Shown here piece after piece: positions 58,263 to 64,000 of a DNA stretch of 64,000 nt (position 1 is its first letter; every line of letters begins with the position of its first letter). The stretch lies in contig NC_039362.1 of assembly GCF_003573695.1 (NCBI RefSeq), forward strand, positions 195,296,827-195,360,826, given 5' to 3'. Made by a program: the position numbers and the translations under genes. Under the pieces are notes generated by a model. That model ran no database searches. It saw only the letters and a list, made by a program, of their open reading frames with translations, and was not told where the DNA came from. The DNA comes from Papaver somniferum. Lineage: Eukaryota > Streptophyta > Magnoliopsida > Ranunculales > Papaveraceae.

Positions 58263-59105
58263 ACAAATGAGGTGTGTTCCCTGAAGAATAAATTGTAGCC
58301 GAAAAGAAAGGAAAAATAAAAGTGTCTTTTAAATTTGGTGAAAAAGGTTTTGAAAGATTTGACGGAATTGAAGAAATGACAAGTTTTCTCGATAGATTCC
58401 CACATCCTACAGATGATTTCTTTTATATTAAATCTAGAGGGTTGAAACGTCCAAAATACGAGCATTCTAATAAGTGGAACTTAGAAGAGGGTACGTATGA
58501 TTGTGCCCGACTGACATAACCCATGATTTAACAGATTGGGGGCTAGAATTGAACTTTCTAAATTTGGGGCACAGTTAAACTGATTATGTTTTTGGGTGTG
58601 CAGTCAAAATTTCCTCCCTTAATACAGGAAAAAAACTATTAATAATATCAACACGCCTTTGACACATTCAACACCTAAAGTGTGTTTGACTGACATATTT
58701 GACTCTTTCAAACGACTAAAAGGTGTTGACGGTTCAATCTTAACACCAAGATAAAAATAGCATCATTTGCATTCACCACACCAGATACCATTTCTTCTTA
58801 AAATCCTACTAACCATACCTTGCTAAAGTTTTCATATCTTCTTCGGCCCTCTTTTTCTTCTTTTTCTTCAAATTGTTGTCTTTTCTTCTTCCGGTTGGGG
58901 TTAATACTCTGTAGATCATTTGTTCTGCACTAAGGTTTCAAATGGAGAACTTGCATGTTAAGCAACATGATGATGTGGTAATGCGAAAAAAGGGGACGTA
59001 GTGGGTTGTTTGTAGTAATGCGAAACAAGCTTCTTAAAATTTTCAAAATTATGTTTTAATAATCCATATATAATATTTAAATTCAATATTATGAATAGGA
59101 GGGAA
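58263..59105. other. Non-genic stretch with one unassigned frame
   Basis: A 65-codon plus frame at 58322-58519 (FGEKGFERFDGIEEMTSFL, then PHPTDDFFYIKSRG) reads like protein but is not recognised. The rest, including ACACCT words near 58660-58760, shows no clear feature. Confidence 0.35.
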
Positions 59106-59410
59106 TTTTGAAAGCACTCAAATCATTGATTGAACTCAAACCGAAGATATTCTTCTAAATTTTGATGTTGAATCTGTATTTATTTACAAGATTGAGGTTG
59201 AAAGTAGAGTTGCATAATGCAGATGCGTATAAAAGAACAACAAGACAACAAAGAAAATATGACAACTTGGATTATGTATCGATACAACTAATTGTGGATG
59301 TTGAAAATTTAGGGGGGACTTGTTGGAAGCCAAGCATCTTGTTTAGGCATATAAAATGAGAATGACGTTCAGTAGCTGACTACTTCACTAGGAAAGGAAC
59401 TGAAAAGTTA
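59106..59410 (+). pseudogene. RNase H-like (RVT_3) relic
   Basis: Fragments FRHIK, then (after stops) SVADYFTRKGTEKLSAI resemble the end of RVT_3 RNase H domains, and LIVDVENLGGTCW the part before it. Stops break it up. It ends where the minus-strand gypsy LTR begins. Tentative. Confidence 0.45.
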
Positions 59411-59418
59411 TCTGCAAT

Positions 59419-60945
59419 TGATGCGTGTCGTAAGTGCAATCAAATTAATAATATTATATCCATAATTAACTGGTGATATGATGGAAGTAAGGATCGTTCC
59501 CAAGAAAAGCAGTGAGTTTTAGTTGTCAAAATGTCACAAGGGGGGTCTTGTTTTAGATTGTGAACAAAATAAATAATCAAAGCAAATAAAATTGTATTGT
59601 AGTCAATAAAGAGAGATATGATGGAGGAATCCTTTTTCGTATATAAGCCGTCAATGAGTTATTATAATTGCCTACTCGTCGTTAATCATAGACTATCACC
59701 AACCGTAAAATAACAACTAGATCAGTGTTATCCTCTAAACTCCTTATATCACTGGATACGGAAGTTCTCGCCTACTAGATTCTATTCAACGAACCACCAA
59801 GTAGTAGATCACTCAAGGTGTAATCCAATCAAATACTTTATCTTTTATGAATTTATAGGTTGATCCTAATAGTTAGAATCTTAGATCAAGGTCCACTTTT
59901 TAGTGTTGTTTATACACACAATCGTTCCATAGAATCCCTCTGCAAGGTTTTGTGTTCTCTACTTGTGTACCAGTTATTCGACGATTACTTATCTCCTAAC
60001 TAAATACTAGCAATAGATTGAATCAACAAATCAATTTAGTTGGCCACCTAAACAATCTATCAATCAATCATAAATATTTCAAATAGTATAAACAAACGAT
60101 AATCATATGAAGAACTTCAAAGTAGATTAATATAATAACTCAAATATTGTTTAGAACTTAAAATTCATCCTCAATCAATAGGTGTTTATATACTCATGGA
60201 TGTAGAAACATCCATGATATACATATGAGAAAAGTAAAGAGATAACGTTACGATTGATAATCGCTCCGTATGATGTTTCTTCTCTCCAAACCCTAAAAAT
60301 TTCGTGACCTAATGATATGATATGATTTCACATAACCTAATACATTTTTATAGGTTTTACATTGTTTGGCGTTCACGTATTAGGTTCGGTTCAAGAACCC
60401 GACCCAAAATAACGAATTAACGTTCCCAAACGTGCCCTTAGGCCTTCCAAGGTGTGAATACACGTTTCCCATTTGATAAGTTCGCATACCCAGTATTCGA
60501 ACTTCAAATTCCAGCAGAAATTTTGGGAAATAAGTCTGCGAACTCGGTTCGCAAACCCAGTTCGCGGACTTCACTGTCTTCGGTATTCAATAAAAACTAT
60601 CTCGGCCACAACTTCTTCATCCGAACTTGGAATGACCTCATTATTTTTGCATTTTTTTATATTTCAATTCTCTTCAAGATGATGATGAGAAATCCTTAAT
60701 TTGAATGAGTTAAGATTGGTCTTTGTCCTGAGTCTTGATTTTGAGCGTTTTGCTCCTTTTCGTCGCACTTCTTCCACTTCTCTTGGACTTGGGCGCTTGG
60801 ATTATTGGAATACTTCTCTTCATAGCTCTTTTCAGAACTTTATAGATCCTTTTTGGATGATTCACCTAATTGAGACAAATAAGAGAAAACAAGAGTAATA
60901 ATACGAAAATATGCAAGAATGATAGCTAAAGCAAGTATAGTCCTC
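59419..60945 (-). repeat. Probable 3' LTR of the minus-strand gypsy element
   Basis: The minus-strand end, with TTGGGAACGATCCTTACTT followed by a GCACTTACGACACGCATCA tail, is typical of the 3' end of gypsy LTRs. The start is placed after TTCTCGAGGACTA by analogy with the first element. No clean polypurine tract or TG start was seen, so this boundary is soft. Words GTTCGCA/TTCGCAGACT recur near 60480-60570. Confidence 0.55.
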
Positions 60946-62815
60946 GAGAAAACTAAATAAAACTAATCCTAAATACAACAACTCCATGTCGTGAGTATAC
61001 GGTTACTCTTAGCATGAATAACATGCCTTTAAACCCCTGGGTGTCCCTAGTGGACGAGTTATAGTCTCGTGAGGGCTTACAAGAGGTATACCCACAAAAC
61101 CTACTCCAATATCTCGCCTTGGAAGAACCACTAAGGATAGACACAAAGTAGAAAGCCAAATAATTAGCTTGCATATGTTCTTTAGCTACAAACATCCCAC
61201 ATACATTCCAATCATCACACATAAGTAATTACTTGTTTGTGACATTCAACCTGCTTGCAAAACTCTACTAAGATAGTCATCGTACTTGTTGCAACGTTTA
61301 TCATAACACTCGCATACTGAAATCACATGGATAGATAAGAAAATGAAAATAGAAAAGTGAAGTGTGCAAATGTTGACTTAAGTGAAAGATGTTACCCACA
61401 ATACTTGTATGAATGTCGTCAAAGGATATATATTTATAACGCACTAGTTGAGAGAAGCACCCATTTAACTCGACCACATGATTAGATATTCTAAGCGCAT
61501 GTTCCTTTTCAGCAAGTATGTGATAATTGCCTTGGATCCTGCACTCCACGCTTGCTTAGGCGACGGAGACAGGGACAACGGTTCACACATACTGCTATTC
61601 AAGTGTCAAGAACCTCATCAATAGTCTTTTTGACTTGCTATATAATGATGATGTGGTTTTTGTTTTCATCGACTATGATTAATCCGCAATTCCGGACCTA
61701 TCATTTATTAATGTCGATAAATGAAGAAGAGCCTTATTTATTTTTATTTATTTATTCTTTTTCTTTCTTTTCTTTTGTTTTTTTTTCTGCTCACTCTTTA
61801 TTCTTTAAGAGTGTAAGACAATTGTCTTAGGGGACTTTTATATACTCAACCAATGATTACCTTGGTACAACATCCACGACAGTATTAGGATCCCACCAAA
61901 TCACTTTAGAGAAACATAAACTGCAAAAATAAAAAGAAAGTGATTCAGTAATAATTGCGAGGATGACTCTTCAAACGACTACCATAGCTTAGTTTCGCAT
62001 TTAATTATGAACGTATATATTTAAGGATTGTGGAATGATAAAGTGGAACTCAATCTATAGCCCTAAGAACTATTTTAACCTTAAAAGGTTTAGTGTGTCA
62101 TCCAAAATATCTCATAATTAACTCAAAAAGATGAAGTCTCAAGGATGCAAGAAATCAAAGAGTATTATTTGTTATGTGCATATGCAAATAGTATGATACT
62201 AAATGCTCCCCACACTTAAACCCAACATTGTCCTCAATGTTCAAAACTGAAAATTCTGAAATCTGTGGTAACAGCAAATTAAACTCGAAAATTGTATCAA
62301 TGGGTAGGGAACTAGGAAAAAACATCCTAACTGAAAGTTTTTCGCCTACGTCTTTTCTATTAAGTGTCAAAAGGGCACAGCGTTTCATGAAAGGTCTGAC
62401 TTTTATGGCCTCCGGACTGACTGTCATGCAATCTGAAAAGTTCTGGAAAAATACCGAAACTCAAATGTCCAGACCTATCGCTCCAACTTAACAGACTCCG
62501 AATTCATATTTTCTTTTTGTAAAAGAAAGGTGAGTCTGTCCTCTTTAGAAGTTGGGGTCAACCACTCAAATCAGACTCCGTATGAACTCTCGAGAGCTAT
62601 TTTCGTGACAACTGCGCAGTCAGAATTTTCTGACGAGAATTCGTCAAAACTTTAATTATAGATATAGGAATTGTAAAATCTAAGATGGGAATCCAAGATA
62701 TGGTATGCAAAACTAAGAAAATTAAAAACAAATGGGATAGAGATACAAAACCGATGGGTTGCCTCCCATTTAGCGCTTAGTTTAATGTCCTTAGCCCAAC
62801 TTGGCATTCCGTCAA
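60946..62815 (-). other. Gypsy 3' non-coding region between integrase and LTR
   Basis: No frame of a known family. It includes the conserved motifs listed for the element and a T-rich run (61735-61800). Short frames on both strands are not supported as genes. Confidence 0.5.
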
Positions 62816-64000
62816 TTACTCCTCCAGAGGGAGATAATCATGAAATTCTTGCACATCCATATCCACATAAGCAATGCTTTCATAATATGGCTTCAATCTA
62901 TGGCCGTTCACCTTTAAATTTGTTTCATCTCTAAGATTAGAAATTTCAACTGCGCCATGATAGTAAACATTAATAACAACAAATGGTCCAATCCATCTGG
63001 ACCTCGGCTTACCAGGAAATCGTTTAAGACGAGAATAAAATAAAAGAACTTTTTTCCCCATAACAAAATTCTTTCGAGAAATCATCTTGTCATGGAAAAT
63101 TTTCGTTTTTTCCTTGTATATACGAGAACTCTCGTAAGCATCATTGTGTATCTCCTCTAGCTCATTGAGTTGTAACTTCGTTTGTTTCCCCGCATTGTCA
63201 TAATTCATGTTGCACATCTTTATCGCCCAATATGCCTTATGTTCAAGTTCAACCGGAAGATGACAAGTTTTTCCATAAACCAACCGATATGGAGACATAC
63301 CAATCGGTGTTTTGAACGCCGTTCTATATGCCCATAATGCATCATTAAGCCTATAACTCCAATCTTTCCGTGTAGTGTTTACGGTTTTCTCAAGAATGGA
63401 TTTAATCTCACGGTTTGAGATTTCGGCTTGTTCAATAGTTTGTGGGTGGCATGGCGTACCAACCTTGTGTGTTATGTTGTACTTCTTGAGTAGAGCATGG
63501 AAGGATTTCTGAAAATGTGAACCTCCGTCACTGATAACCACTCTTGGTGTACCTTGTCTAGAGAAAATATATTCCTTCACAAACTCACAAACAACTTTAG
63601 GATCATTAGTAGGGATGGCTTTAGCTTCCACCCATTTCGAAACATAATCCACGGCAAGAAGTATATACAATTTTCATTAGAATTGACAAAAGTACCCATA
63701 AATCAATTCCCCACACATCAAATACTTCAACAGCAAGAATTAGTGTGAGTGGCATTTGATTTCGAGCACCTAGATTGCCCGTTCTTTGACATCTATCACA
63801 AGATTTGCAAAAGATATATGCATCTTCAAATAAGGTAGGCCAATAAAATCCACTTTCAAGTACTTTGAAAGCGGTACGTTTAGAACCAAAGTGATCACCA
63901 CATGCATACGTATGACAAAAAGTAAGAATAGATTGAAATTCAGAATTAGGTACGCACCTGCGGATGATTTGATCAGAACCGTATTTCCACAAGCAGGGCT
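62816..64000 (-). pseudogene. Gypsy integrase (C-terminal Pol), partial, frame-broken
   Basis: The minus frame from about 63992 has IIRRCVP and the HHCC finger CHTYACGDHFGSKRTAFK to CDRCQRTGN, then DVWGID. A frame change near 63690 leads to 62816-63670: [44 protein letters not shown] (catalytic Glu), [20 protein letters not shown], and [10 protein letters not shown] with no chromodomain. It is close to the integrase at 7860-9023 but clearly diverged, so it is a related family and not the same one. Confidence 0.85.

Larger units (their letters stand above)
59419..64000 (-). mobile_element. Ty3/gypsy retrotransposon, minus strand, runs off the window
   Basis: The integrase end of Pol is at 62816-64000. 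It is followed on the minus strand by a 3' non-coding stretch with ATTGAGGACAATG and AAGTGTGGGGAG (62205-62240), an ACTAGGGACACC motif near 61040 shared with the first gypsy element, and TTCTCGAGGACTA near 60945. The LTR follows, ending GACACGCATCA at 59419. The 5' part lies beyond 64000. Confidence 0.75.

Overview
The window looks like a piece of a eudicot plant nuclear genome. It is AT-rich, has intron-split genes of plant families (subtilase, GDSL esterase/lipase, legumain), one nuclear-type tRNA-Leu, and is dominated by nested plant transposable elements: Ty3/gypsy, Ty1/copia, LINE-L1, CACTA, hAT-like and other small TIR elements. The species cannot be named from the sequence. Few host genes are present and most are damaged. 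All boundaries, target-site duplications (TSDs), frame breaks and splice sites were read by eye.

Layout. (1) 1-14827: a minus-strand subtilisin-like protease pseudogene. Exons 5-7 (1-987) are separated from exons 1-4 (14025-14827) by a young 10.9 kb Ty3/gypsy element (988-11845) that landed in the first five bases of exon 5. Intron 4 (11853-14024) also carries at least three small DNA transposons. (2) 15213-15402: a LINE scrap. (3) 16168-17470: a minus-strand GDSL esterase/lipase with all catalytic blocks but one frame break at the active-site block. (4) 19195-20484: a copia 5' end head-to-head with a short TRIM-like element of the same LTR family. (5) 21411-23246: three small TIR elements, one nested in another. 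(6) 23576-33643: a TIR element split by an 8.8 kb non-autonomous CACTA (23938-32755) carrying what looks like a captured nucleolin-like fragment and a 186-bp tandem array. (7) 34172-37784: a copia-type LTR split by a small minus-strand gypsy element (35120-36461). (8) about 37785-51300: a minus-strand LINE split by a 10.1 kb CACTA (38455-48529) that encodes both TNP2-like and TNPA-like proteins, each with stops. (9) 53272-54432: a TIR element with hairpin arrays. (10) 54545-58262: an RNase H relic, a tRNA-Leu(CAA) gene, a mini-CACTA, a LINE relic and a legumain pseudogene. (11) 59419-64000: a minus-strand gypsy element that runs off the window.

How it fits together. Insertions can be ordered by nesting. 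LINE precedes the 10-kb CACTA; the copia LTR precedes the small gypsy; the outer TIR element precedes the 8.8-kb CACTA. The gypsy in the subtilase has LTRs differing at only about 20 of 1,775 compared bases, so it is young, yet its coding region is broken in at least seven places. The only apparently intact functional gene is the tRNA. The GDSL gene is the best protein-coding candidate if its frame break is an assembly error.

The most unusual signal is a set of short hairpin arrays. Fixed stem words (GTTCGGCT/AGCCGAAC, AGCGCTGAAC/GTTCAGCGCT, GGGACGG/CCGTCCC) flank variable loops inside several unrelated TIR elements.
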